From CATQHW01 sp965243545 (GTDB taxonomy: Bacteria > Spirochaetota > Spirochaetia > SZUA-6 > Bin103): a stretch of DNA of 64,000 bases. The stretch covers positions 2,666,001 to 2,730,000 of the forward strand of contig OZ251573.1 in assembly GCA_965243545.1 (NCBI GenBank), in the 5' to 3' direction. Within the stretch, counting starts at the first letter, position 1. Each line of letters opens with the position of its first letter. Under the pieces are notes generated by a model, which was given only the letters and a program-made list of their open reading frames with translations, did no database searches and was not told the origin of the DNA. Positions 1-8,383 of the stretch are shown in pieces. A program made the position numbers and the translations under genes.

Positions 1-18
1 GCATGGTAGTCTTGGGCC

Positions 19-909
19 ATGCCCACGGACACGGCGGCCGGCCTGCAGGCTCTGAAGACCGACCCGGCGATGCGCAAGCACTTCAAGGCGCTGGACGAAC
101 ACGGCTACACGATCCTGGAAGGCGTGCTGACCGCGCGTCAGATCGACGAAGCGATCCGGGAGATCGCGCTCACCTACCGGGAGGATCGCGCCGCCGAGCA
201 TGAGCCCGGCACGTTGCGCACCCACAACCTGTCGGCGCGCGCCGAGGTGTTCCGGGAGATGCTTGAGATACCGCAGGTGATGGCGTGTCTGGCCTACCTG
301 CTCGGCGACGACTACGTCCTGTGCGACTCGGGCGCGCGGTCGCCGCTGCCGGGCATGAAGGCGCAGGGTCTGCACCGCGACGGGGACGACTTCATGCCGA
401 ACCCGCCGTACAACGTGCACGCGGTGGTGCCCACGTTCGCGCAGTCGTTGTTCGCGCTCTCGGAGTTCACGGCGGAGAGCGGCGCCACCCGCTTCGTGCC
501 GGGATCGCACAACCGGGACCTGGACCCGGCCACGATCCCGCCCGAAGAGGAGCGCCAGTTCATCTGCAAGCCGGGCGCCTGCCTGGTGTACGACGGACGC
601 CTGCTGCACGGCGGCGCGCCCAACGCCACGGACCGGATTCGCTACGCCGTGCTCAACTTCCACTGCCGGGCGCGGATGAAGCCGTTCTGCGACCACACCC
701 GCTCCATCCCGCGCGGCGTCGTGGATGCGGCGTCCCCCACGCTACGCCGGCTGTGGGGATTCGAGTGTCAGTCAGCGTGGGAGGCGTCACCGCGCGACTA
801 CCGGATCATCGAGGTGACCGGCGCCAAGCCGCGCTTCGAGTACCGGGGCGCCGCCGCGCAGCAGGAAGCGGCAGCGCGGCCGGAGACTCGGACCGAGGTG
901 ACCGGATGA
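19..909 (+). CDS. Phytanoyl-CoA dioxygenase (PhyH) family protein
   Basis: A 296-residue Fe(II)/2-oxoglutarate-dependent oxygenase of the PhyH family, predicted cytosolic. The iron-binding facial triad is visible: H119-x-D121 in LHRDGDDF and H197 in LLHGGAPN. Arginines at 206 and 208 are candidates for binding the 2-oxoglutarate carboxylate. The length is normal for the family. The gene stands alone and converges on the DapA-like gene. In uncultured marine and soil bacteria this large family acts on varied small molecules and natural products, so the substrate cannot be named. The start is the ATG at 19; an overlapping reading frame beginning at 3 is a shadow. The family call is secure, the substrate unknown. 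Confidence 0.88.
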   Translation: MPTDTAAGLQALKTDPAMRKHFKALDEHGYTILEGVLTARQIDEAIREIALTYREDRAAEHEPGTLRTHNLSARAEVFREMLEIPQVMACLAYLLGDDYVLCDSGARSPLPGMKAQGLHRDGDDFMPNPPYNVHAVVPTFAQSLFALSEFTAESGATRFVPGSHNRDLDPATIPPEEERQFICKPGACLVYDGRLLHGGAPNATDRIRYAVLNFHCRARMKPFCDHTRSIPRGVVDAASPTLRRLWGFECQSAWEASPRDYRIIEVTGAKPRFEYRGAAAQQEAAARPETRTEVTG

Positions 910-985
910 ACCTTACGAACTGCGGCGCGATGCAGGACTCAGTCTGAAGCGGCCGGCCTGATCCCCGGCGCGGCCGGGTGACGCC

Positions 986-1894
986 TTACAACAACGACAG
1001 GCTCTGCAGGCCGGCGCGCAAGCGCTCCATCTCCGCATCGGTGAGATCGGACAGCGGCGGCCGGCGCCAGCGGCCGGAAATCCCGGCCAGCTCCATCATG
1101 CCGTGGCAGGCGGCGTCGATGCCGGCCGGCGACACGGCGTCCAGCAGATCGAACATCGGCATGTCGTAGTCGCGGATGATCCGCGCGGCCGCCGCCACGT
1201 CACCGCCCTCGACGGCGCGCCAGTAGGCGCGGGTGATCTCCGGCTTGAAGGCGACCAGCACGGACATGTAGCCGTCGCAGCCGTACGGCAGCATGTCCAG
1301 GTGGGTCTGCTTCTGTCCGCCGGCAAAGTTGCTCCACGCCCCCTGCGTCAGCACGCACGCCGGCCGCGCGAACTCCGGGCCGTAGTCCTCCTTGAAGCCG
1401 ACGATGCGGTCGCCTTCGGCCAGCAGCAGGCGCACGGCGTCGAGCGCGCCGCGCACGCCGAGCGGCGCCAGCGTGGCGCTCAGGATCACGGCCGGCAGCT
1501 CGCGTGAGACCGCCAGGAAGTAATCCGCCGCGTCGCGCACCGTGACCCCTCGGAACGGCATGGAGGCCATCACGCCGTCGGCGCCCGCCTCGCGCGCGAA
1601 CCGGGCGAAGTCGACCGCCTGACCCTGCCACCACGGCGCCGCGGCGGCCAGAAACATCGCCCGGCCGCCGACGTGCTCGCGCGTCGCCGTGGTCAACTCG
1701 GCGATCTCCCGCTCAGTGAGCACCGCGTACAGGCTGTCGCCCGGCGTGAACAGCACCGTGCGCGCCCCGCCGTCGATGGCCGCGTCCACGAACCCGCGCA
1801 GGCCGTCGTAGTCGACCGCTCCGTCCGACCGAAACGGCGTGTTGATCGAACTGAGCGGCCCCGTGAAGTGATGCTTGAAACGTTCCCGGTCCAT
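986..1894 (-). CDS. Dihydrodipicolinate synthase/N-acetylneuraminate lyase family aldolase
   Basis: A 302-residue class I aldolase of the DapA/NanA superfamily, which forms a Schiff base between a lysine and a 2-keto acid. The expected lysine is K168 in VGFKEDYG. The usual Tyr-Asn-x-Pro stretch before it, carrying the catalytic tyrosine, is not recognisable; the corresponding segment reads VILSATLAPLG. The usual Thr-Thr pair is also altered (TPGDSLYAVLT). It is therefore unlikely to be the lysine-pathway DapA and more likely a divergent sugar-acid or keto-acid aldolase. I start at the ATG giving MDRERFKHH; an upstream in-frame ATG at 1981 would add 29 basic, unconserved residues. The gene follows the GmrSD-like gene on the same strand. 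Confidence 0.82.
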   Translation of the reverse strand: MDRERFKHHFTGPLSSINTPFRSDGAVDYDGLRGFVDAAIDGGARTVLFTPGDSLYAVLTEREIAELTTATREHVGGRAMFLAAAAPWWQGQAVDFARFAREAGADGVMASMPFRGVTVRDAADYFLAVSRELPAVILSATLAPLGVRGALDAVRLLLAEGDRIVGFKEDYGPEFARPACVLTQGAWSNFAGGQKQTHLDMLPYGCDGYMSVLVAFKPEITRAYWRAVEGGDVAAAARIIRDYDMPMFDLLDAVSPAGIDAACHGMMELAGISGRWRRPPLSDLTDAEMERLRAGLQSLSLL

Positions 1895-1994
1895 GACGGC
1901 CGAGGATACACCAAACGCAACCCGCGCGCGTCGTCCCGCCGCCCCCGCGATTGGGCGATGGCGAACTCGCCGCATCCGCATCCGTATGCCTGTT

Positions 1995-3773
1995 TCAAGA
2001 CTCCCAGTCCGGAGAATCCGGACCCGGCCAGTACTCCGACAACCACTCTGCCATCTGCCTGCTGCGGGCCCGGATACTGTCCTCGTTCCAGCAAGCCGAT
2101 TCGTTCAGCGCGCTATTGAGCAAGAGAATGCTGTGCTTCTGAAGTTCGGAGCGCTTGTCTTCCCACGGAGCGTTCGACATTGAGCTGTTGAGGCTGTGAG
2201 TCGTCAGGGTAAGGTTGCCGATCGAATGAATCAGTTTGCTGCGTTCATAATCCGCAGCCTCCTGATCTTCGGCGTCCGGTGGCGACCAACTTCCCTGCCA
2301 ACGCTGTGGCATCAGGTGCTCCATGGTCAAGTCCTTTGGCACACCCTGCTGCTCGGTCTTGTTCGAGAGTCGCAGCCGATGTTCGATTCCTTCGAGGACC
2401 AATCTCAATCTCCCGCGCGTCAACAGACGATAGAGCGGCGAAGACTCCAGCGACTCCGATACTTCCTGGTCGCTTGGCCATCTGCGTGCATATGCCGTCT
2501 GCCTCCGTAGAAACCCTGCCACCACTCGATCCGCGCTATCCAGGTCGTGCTGCCGTAGCTCCGAGGCCATTTCGAGTATCAAGCGATTGTAATCCTTCGT
2601 AGTCTGCCGACAAACCATTCGGCGAATCAGAAAGCTCTCCAGGATATGAAATGACCGTGATCGAGCACACTGGTTGATGCCATCCGACAGTAGCAGCAAG
2701 AGTACCGGCGTGATGACACCGACCTGCATTACGCTTGTCCGGTAGTGAAACAGCTCTTCCTCGGCGTTCCGGCCTTGCATCTCTTCGTATTGCCGATAAT
2801 GCGCCAGATCACTCTTGACGTCGGACATCACATCTTCGATCCGGTTACTTTCAAAGTACCTCCTGTACAAATCGAATACCCGCGAAGGCGCAACATCCGA
2901 CCCGGTGCGCATCGCCAGCCAGTAGTTGAGGAGCATGTCGACCCGCGGCCTGAACAGGCGACCCTGCCTCACCTCTGCTCGCCACCACTTCCCATCAAGA
3001 TCGCCCCACAGGTTGCTGTCCCGATTACCGGATAGGACGAAATTCTTGATGAGATCTGACTGCTGAAGCGGGGTTCCGCGCGCATTCAGCGTCTCGAATA
3101 TGATGTTGGGATCATCCTGCTGACCGAGGTCGATGACGACCATTTGAAGCAGCCTGGTTGCGGCGGTCTCCAGCGCCTTCAGCGTTGGCGTAATATCATG
3201 TAAGCGTCCTTCAACCCAACTCCGAACCTGCGTCTTGAAGAAATCGTGGGCCTGGAAGAGCAAGGTGCCTTGAACAGCCCGGTCGGCAGGGCGGTTGTAC
3301 ATAACGCATCTGAATGCTTCCTGGTCGCTTCTCGTGGGCCAAAGTTTGAAAATGTGGTCGCGGTCCGCCTCGACCAGCTCTTCGTCGTTAGTGACGAGCT
3401 TGGACACCCGTTTGGCTACCTGTTTATGGTCCAGCTCCAAGCAAACCCGGTGAACGGCGTCCAGCAGGAGCTGCAGTGTCGTAACTCGCTGTTGGCCATC
3501 TATCACTTCCCGTTGTTCGAAATCTCCGGTCGCAGTCTGGACGAGCCTGATCACGACTGCGCCTAGAAAATGCCGGCGCGTTTTCTCTAACGCAGAGATG
3601 TCGCCGGCTGTCTCCGATGCTTCCAAATAATCCTCGGCCAAGTTCCGCACGTCATTCCAGAGAGGTTCCCATTGCTCGTCCTGGTTCCAGACGTAGGGGC
3701 GCTGAAACGGAGGGATCATGTAGCGTATGTCCTTTTGGAAGAGCTCCCTGGGAGTGAGAATGTTCGTTTCCAT
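1995..3773 (-). CDS. GmrSD-like protein (DUF262 + DUF1524)
   Basis: A 592-residue protein with an N-terminal DUF262 domain (ParB/Srx-like fold) and a C-terminal DUF1524 HNH-like nuclease domain. The DUF262 signature DGQQRVTTL lies near residue 90, with the FLGAVV strand just before it. DUF1524 shows EHLMPQ, then IGNLTLTTHSLNSSMSN and a downstream PWEDK, matching the His-Asn-Asn-Lys pattern. Characterised relatives (GmrSD, BrxU) are nucleotide-driven type IV restriction enzymes cutting modified phage DNA, so a phage-defence role is likely but inferred. By eye the base composition is less GC-rich than the flanks and codon use is less biased, suggesting horizontal acquisition together with the broken gene just upstream. 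Confidence 0.85.
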   Translation of the reverse strand: METNILTPRELFQKDIRYMIPPFQRPYVWNQDEQWEPLWNDVRNLAEDYLEASETAGDISALEKTRRHFLGAVVIRLVQTATGDFEQREVIDGQQRVTTLQLLLDAVHRVCLELDHKQVAKRVSKLVTNDEELVEADRDHIFKLWPTRSDQEAFRCVMYNRPADRAVQGTLLFQAHDFFKTQVRSWVEGRLHDITPTLKALETAATRLLQMVVIDLGQQDDPNIIFETLNARGTPLQQSDLIKNFVLSGNRDSNLWGDLDGKWWRAEVRQGRLFRPRVDMLLNYWLAMRTGSDVAPSRVFDLYRRYFESNRIEDVMSDVKSDLAHYRQYEEMQGRNAEEELFHYRTSVMQVGVITPVLLLLLSDGINQCARSRSFHILESFLIRRMVCRQTTKDYNRLILEMASELRQHDLDSADRVVAGFLRRQTAYARRWPSDQEVSESLESSPLYRLLTRGRLRLVLEGIEHRLRLSNKTEQQGVPKDLTMEHLMPQRWQGSWSPPDAEDQEAADYERSKLIHSIGNLTLTTHSLNSSMSNAPWEDKRSELQKHSILLLNSALNESACWNEDSIRARSRQMAEWLSEYWPGPDSPDWES

Positions 3774-3904
3774 GCGACCTCATCCTACCAGACCAGATGC
3801 GGCGATGCAACCGCCCGACTCGTTGACGACGCCGCGGGCGTCCTTCCGCGCACGAGTCGCCCGGGGGTCGTCGCGCCGCCACGGAGAGCAGCCCCGCTCC
3901 TCGG

Positions 3905-4866
3905 TCAGTAGAGATCGGGCGCGTGCTCTCGGGCGACGCGGCCCTTGTTCACCAACTGAGTCCAGATCGCCATCGGCGAGACCTGAAAGTGTTCGGCAAC
4001 CTCGGTCTGTCGTTCCTCCGAAGTGTCGGCGCCCAGCATGTCGTCCACCGCCTCGTACGGACTCAGCAGCGTCGTCCGTTGTGGCATCGAAACCGTGATG
4101 CATGGAGATTCGCCGCAGTTCCGACGCGGACACCATGCCGGTCCCCATGTCCAGAAGTGCGGCGTGCGCAGCCAATTCTTCAACCGCATTATCGCCGAGT
4201 TCGGTTGCATCGTCGAGATGACTTCTGATCGCCCGCTCGTCGATCTCGTCCGGGTCAAAGCCGAGCCGCGCTTCCAATCGGCGAAAACGTGATGTGTCCG
4301 CGTCTGTCCGCTCCATTCGAAGATCGTTCCACAGTCGATGAAGATTGGTGTCGCGGGCGTTGCCCTTGTCGATCGCATGCAGAACCTGAAGCGCGAACCG
4401 GTCGATCTCCGCTTCAAGGTCCCCGGCCGAAACTACTTCCATCCTCGCGGCGCCCGAAGTACCGAAACGGCGCCGTCCCGATCTCTCGCGACGATTCGGC
4501 GGCCAGCGCGCAGCGAAATCCGTCCGAAGAAATCATGATATTGGGCCACACGTAGCCTTCGCCAATCGTGGCAGTGCGATGAGCTGCTTCCCATCGTCGC
4601 AGTATTTCCGGGCGGAGCTTCTCCGGAGGCCCGGGCTCCCACCGAAGGCGCCACCAGTTCCAGACGAGCCATTCGGCGAAGTGGTAGCCGGAAACCCGCG
4701 GGCCCGGAGCATATCCGCCGACATGCTCATCGAAGCCTTCGGTCATCAGCTGGCCGTTCACGCTGATCTCAAGCTGGCCGAACCCCGCACGTTCTTCCAC
4801 CGGTCCGTGGTCCAGCGGCTGCGTGGTCAGGCGAAACGTCACGGCTTCCTGCTTCTTGTCCGCCAC
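3905..4866 (-). pseudogene. Broken ImmA/IrrE-type metallopeptidase gene
   Basis: Three reading frames join into one protein-like sequence. Frame A (4866 to about 4445, from a GTG) gives a domain ending in APFRYFG. Frame B (about 4440 to 4060) continues with a helical segment containing DLEAEIDRFALQVL and EARLGFDPDEIDERA. Frame C (about 4060 to 3905) gives SPYEAVDDML, then AEHFQVSPMAIWTQLVN and the stop. The end resembles, from memory of the family, the C-terminus of ImmA/IrrE metallopeptidases, where a crop of helices follows the HExxH core. No HExxH motif occurs in any frame, so the second junction near 4060 looks like a deletion that also shifted frame, and the first near 4445 like a single-base indel. 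Family assignment is tentative; the disruption is clearer. Confidence 0.55.
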
Positions 4867-4971
4867 TCCCGAATCACCTCGTCGCGGGATACGGGCAATC
4901 TGGCGTCGTGTCAAGCCGCTGGGCCGGCGAAGTCGGCCTCAGCGACCGCCTGCGCTAGCGGCAGGCGCCGG

Positions 4972-5000
4972 TTGACAGCGCGCGGCGCGCCCGGCATCCT
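4972..5000 (+). promoter_or_regulatory. Promoter of the ABC sugar importer operon
   Basis: A consensus -35 TTGACA at 4972-4977 is followed after 17 bp by CATCCT at 4995-5000 as the -10. Transcription would start near 5007, giving a leader of about 25 bases with a strong ribosome site (GAGGAGG at 5018-5024), seven bases before the ATG at 5032. Seen in sequence; activity inferred. Confidence 0.5.
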
Positions 5001-5031
5001 TGCGGACTGAGTCTATCGAGGAGGATCACAC

Positions 5032-6360
5032 ATGAATCGGGCACGCATGTTGCTCATCGCCGCGGCCGTCTGCGCCATCGCAACCGCGCCGCTGTTCGCT
5101 ACCGGGGAGGAAGAGGCCCCGATGGCAGCGGCCACCGCCGACAACCCCTGGACCGGCGGGCAGGACCTGTCCGGCGCCACGGTCAACGTCTTCGGCGCGT
5201 TCATCGACGTGGACGCCGAGCGCTTCAACGCCAGCATGGCGACGTTCGAGGAGCAGACCGGCATCGACATCGTCTACGAAGGCTCCGGCGACTTCGAATC
5301 GCTGGTGGTAGTCCGCGCCGAGGGCGGCGACCCGCCCGACATCGCGGCGTTCCCGCAGCCCGGCCTGATGACCGACCTGGTGCGGCGCGGGTTCATCACC
5401 GACCTGTCCGGGTCGTTCAGCATGGACTACCTGCGGCAGCAGTACTCCGACGCCTGGATCGACCTGTCCCGCGTTGACGACGCGATCGCCGGCGTCTGGT
5501 ATCGAGCGTCCCTGAAGAGCCTGGTGTGGTACGCCAAGCCGGTGTTCGAGGAGGAAGGCTACGCCATCCCGGAAACGTGGGACGAACTGGTCGCGCTCTC
5601 CGAGCAGATGGTGAGCGACGGCTACGTACCCTGGTCGATCGGCATCGAGAGCTCCGGGGCGACCGGCTGGGTCGCCACCGACTGGATTGAGGACATCCTG
5701 TTGCGCACCGCGACCCCCGCGCAGTACGACGCCTGGACGCGCGGCGAACTGCCGTTCGATTCGCCGGAGGTGCGCCGCGCCATCGAGATCATGGGCGACA
5801 TCTGGTTCCGCGACGGCTTCGTCCTGGGCGGCCGTAGCGCCATCCTGACGGTGCCGTTCGGCGACGCGGCGACGCCGCTGGTGCTCGATCCGCCGCGCGC
5901 GCTGATGCACCGTCAAGCCACCTTCATCGCCGGCTTCCTGCCGGAGAGCGCGCAGGAGCAGCTCGGCGAGGTGATCGACGTCTTCTACCTGCCGCCCATC
6001 GACGCCGAGGAAGGCCGCGCCGCGCTCGGCGCCGGCGACATCTTCAGCGCCTTCAACGACGATCCGGCGACCCTGGCGGTGATGCGCTACCTGTCGTCGG
6101 GCGAGTCGACCCGCGTGTGGGCCGGCTTCGGCGGCTTCGTGGCGCCGCACAAGGACGCCATGATCGAGTGGCACGGTTCCTACATCGACCAGAAGGCGGC
6201 GGAGATCATCCAGAACGCCGACACCTTCCGCTTCGACGGCTCGGACCTGATGCCGGGCGCGGTGGGAGCCGGCACCTTCTGGACCGGCATGGTCGACTAC
6301 GTCAGCGGCGAGGACCTCGGGTCGGTGCTCGGCAAGATCGACGCGTCGTTCCCGCGCTGA
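5032..6360 (+). CDS. Sugar ABC transporter substrate-binding protein (alpha-glucoside type)
   Basis: A 442-residue family 1 extracellular solute-binding protein. Residues 1-23 form a signal peptide ending in LFA, followed by an acidic TGEEE stretch; there is no lipobox cysteine, so it is predicted to be a soluble periplasmic protein. The pattern of NVFGAF, then EEQTGIDIVYEGS, then GGDPPDIAAFPQPG is very like AglE alpha-glucoside receptors. A strong ribosome site precedes the ATG, and the two permease genes follow directly. It should capture a di- or oligosaccharide and deliver it to the permeases. The exact sugar is inferred from resemblance only. Confidence 0.88.
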   Translation: MNRARMLLIAAAVCAIATAPLFATGEEEAPMAAATADNPWTGGQDLSGATVNVFGAFIDVDAERFNASMATFEEQTGIDIVYEGSGDFESLVVVRAEGGDPPDIAAFPQPGLMTDLVRRGFITDLSGSFSMDYLRQQYSDAWIDLSRVDDAIAGVWYRASLKSLVWYAKPVFEEEGYAIPETWDELVALSEQMVSDGYVPWSIGIESSGATGWVATDWIEDILLRTATPAQYDAWTRGELPFDSPEVRRAIEIMGDIWFRDGFVLGGRSAILTVPFGDAATPLVLDPPRALMHRQATFIAGFLPESAQEQLGEVIDVFYLPPIDAEEGRAALGAGDIFSAFNDDPATLAVMRYLSSGESTRVWAGFGGFVAPHKDAMIEWHGSYIDQKAAEIIQNADTFRFDGSDLMPGAVGAGTFWTGMVDYVSGEDLGSVLGKIDASFPR

Positions 6361-6415
6361 GCGGAATTGCCAGTACGCGCCCGGCGCGCCGTGACGGCGC
6401 CGGGCGCACACCGGT

Positions 6416-7528
6416 ATGGCAGAGCATGCACGGTCGGAGCAGGGCGCGGCCGGGTCACTGATCCGCGCCGCCGGGCTGTTCGCCGGCGTGGCGGCGGTGA
6501 TCGTCGCGGCGTTCCTGTTCATGCGGGACAGCGGGGCGCCGAAGGCGCTGATCGCCGTGGTCGCCCTGATCGTCGGCATCGGCGGGGCGTGGGGGCTGTT
6601 CTTCGCCGGCAACGGCGTGGTCGAGTCGCTCCCCCGCCGCCTGCGGGACGCGGTGCGGCCGTGGCTGTTCGTCGGTCCCGCACTCCTGATCGCCGGCATC
6701 TACATCGTCTTTCCGGCGGTGCGCACGATCTGGATCAGCTTCTTCGACCGCACCTCGCGCGTGTTCGTGGGGTTCGCCAACTACGCCTTCATCGCCACCG
6801 ACGCGGAGATGCTGCTGGTGCTCCGCAACACCCTGCTCTGGGTGTTGCTGGTCCCGTTCTTCGCGGTGGTGCTGGGACTGCTGATCGCGGTACTGATCGA
6901 CCGCCTGAGCCGGGTGGCCGAGCGCGTCATCAAGGCGCTGGTCTTCCTGCCGATGGCGATTTCGTTCGTCGGCGCCAGCGTGATCTGGCGCTTCGTCTAC
7001 TACTTTCAGCCGGCCGGCTACGACCAGGTCGGCCTGCTCAACGCCATCGTCACCGCCCTGGGCGGTGAGCCGCAGGCGTGGCTGACGCAGCTTCCCTGGA
7101 ACGCGCTCGGCATTCCCTGGATGAACAACCTGTTCCTGATCTTCATCGTGATCTGGCTGCAAACCGGATTCGCCATGGTGATTCTGTCGGCCGCGGTCAA
7201 GGGCGTGCCGAAGGAGCTGTTGGAGGCCGCCCGCATCGACGGCGCCGGCGAGATCAGGGTCTTCTTCCACATCACCATCCCGCGCGTCCGCGCCACCGTC
7301 ATCACCGTGTCGACCACGATCCTGTTCCTGGTGCTCAAGGTCTTCGACGTGGTGTTCGTGATGACCAGCGGCAACTTCGACACCGACGTGGTCGCGTCGC
7401 GCATGTACGCGGAGGCGTTCCGGTTCTTCGACTTCGGACGCGGCAGCGCGCTGGCGGTGCTGCTGTTCATCATCGTCATACCCTTCATGATGCGGACCGT
7501 GCGCCGTATGCGGAAGGAAGCGGCATGA
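6416..7528 (+). CDS. Sugar ABC transporter permease, MalF/AglF type
   Basis: A 370-residue inner-membrane subunit. Two N-terminal hydrophobic segments (about residues 14-32 and 42-60) precede the usual six-helix core, as in MalF-like subunits. The coupling loop that contacts the ATPase reads EAARIDGAGEIRVFFHITIP, matching the EAA motif. The gene lies 55 bases after the binding protein and overlaps the next permease by four bases (ATGA), so the two subunits are translationally coupled. No ATP-binding subunit is encoded nearby; a shared MsmK/UgpC-type ATPase elsewhere is the usual solution for this family. Confidence 0.9.
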   Translation: MAEHARSEQGAAGSLIRAAGLFAGVAAVIVAAFLFMRDSGAPKALIAVVALIVGIGGAWGLFFAGNGVVESLPRRLRDAVRPWLFVGPALLIAGIYIVFPAVRTIWISFFDRTSRVFVGFANYAFIATDAEMLLVLRNTLLWVLLVPFFAVVLGLLIAVLIDRLSRVAERVIKALVFLPMAISFVGASVIWRFVYYFQPAGYDQVGLLNAIVTALGGEPQAWLTQLPWNALGIPWMNNLFLIFIVIWLQTGFAMVILSAAVKGVPKELLEAARIDGAGEIRVFFHITIPRVRATVITVSTTILFLVLKVFDVVFVMTSGNFDTDVVASRMYAEAFRFFDFGRGSALAVLLFIIVIPFMMRTVRRMRKEAA

Positions 7529-8373
7529 GACGACCGGCGCGGCTGCTGATCTGGGCATTTCTGGGGGCGCTGGTAGTCGTCTGGACGGCGCCGACGCTGG
7601 GGCTGCTCACCAGCTCGTTCCGGCCCGCGGACGCGATAGCGAACAGCGGTTGGTGGACGGCGCTCACCGAACCGTTCGCGGCCGGCCAGTGGACCTTGCG
7701 CAACTACCAGCGGGTGATCCTGGCCGACAACATGGGCAACGCCTTTCTCAACAGCCTGCTGGTGACGATCCCCTCCACGGTGATCCCGATCACGATCGCC
7801 GCGTTCGCCGCCTACGCCATCGCCTGGATCGACTTTCCGGGGCGCCATCTGATCTTCATCCTGATCGTCAGCCTGCTGATCGTGCCGCTGCAGATGGCGC
7901 TGATCCCGGTGCTGCGGCTCTACACCGGCCTGCGGCTCAACGGCACCTTTCTGGGCATCTGGTTGGCGCACACCGGGTTCGGACTGCCGCTCGCCACCTA
8001 TCTGCTGTACGGGTACATCGCCACCTCCATTTCCGGCGAGATCATCGAGTCGGCGCACACCGACGGCGCGACCCCGTGGATCACCTTCACGCGGCTGGTG
8101 CTGCCGCTGTCCACGCCGGTGGTGGCGTCGTTCGCGATCTTTCAGTTCCTGTGGGTGTGGAACGATCTGCTGGTGGCGCTGGTGTTCCTGGGGACCAAGG
8201 CCGAGTTCGCGCTGGTCACCACCCGCCTGGCCGAGCTGGTCGGCTCCCGCGGGCAGGACTGGCACGTGCTCACCTCCGGCGCGTTCGTCACCATGGTGAT
8301 GCCGCTGATCATCTTCTTCGCGCTGCAGCGCTACTTCGTGCGCGGCCTGATGGCCGGATCGGTCAAGGGATAG
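7525..8373 (+). CDS. Sugar ABC transporter permease, MalG/AglG type
   Basis: A 282-residue six-helix permease, the second membrane subunit of the importer. It has the MalG-like N-terminal WTAPTLGLLTSSFRP and an EAA-type loop near residue 175 (IIESAHTDGATPWITFTRLVLP), in which the first glutamate-alanine block is altered. The C-terminal RGLMAGSVKG is typical of the family. Translation starts inside the stop of the preceding permease. It ends only ten bases from the convergent epimerase gene, with no obvious terminator hairpin between them. Confidence 0.9.
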   Translation: MRRPARLLIWAFLGALVVVWTAPTLGLLTSSFRPADAIANSGWWTALTEPFAAGQWTLRNYQRVILADNMGNAFLNSLLVTIPSTVIPITIAAFAAYAIAWIDFPGRHLIFILIVSLLIVPLQMALIPVLRLYTGLRLNGTFLGIWLAHTGFGLPLATYLLYGYIATSISGEIIESAHTDGATPWITFTRLVLPLSTPVVASFAIFQFLWVWNDLLVALVFLGTKAEFALVTTRLAELVGSRGQDWHVLTSGAFVTMVMPLIIFFALQRYFVRGLMAGSVKG

Positions 8374-8383
8374 ACCGGCCTGT

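Noticed and set aside
910..985. Terminator between the convergent PhyH and aldolase genes
   Set aside because: GC-rich partial inverted repeats are present but no stable stem with a T-run on either strand.
5026..6699. A 557-codon minus-strand frame opposite the sugar-binding protein
   Set aside because: Shadow of a clear signal-peptide-bearing gene; no conserved motif in the antisense translation.
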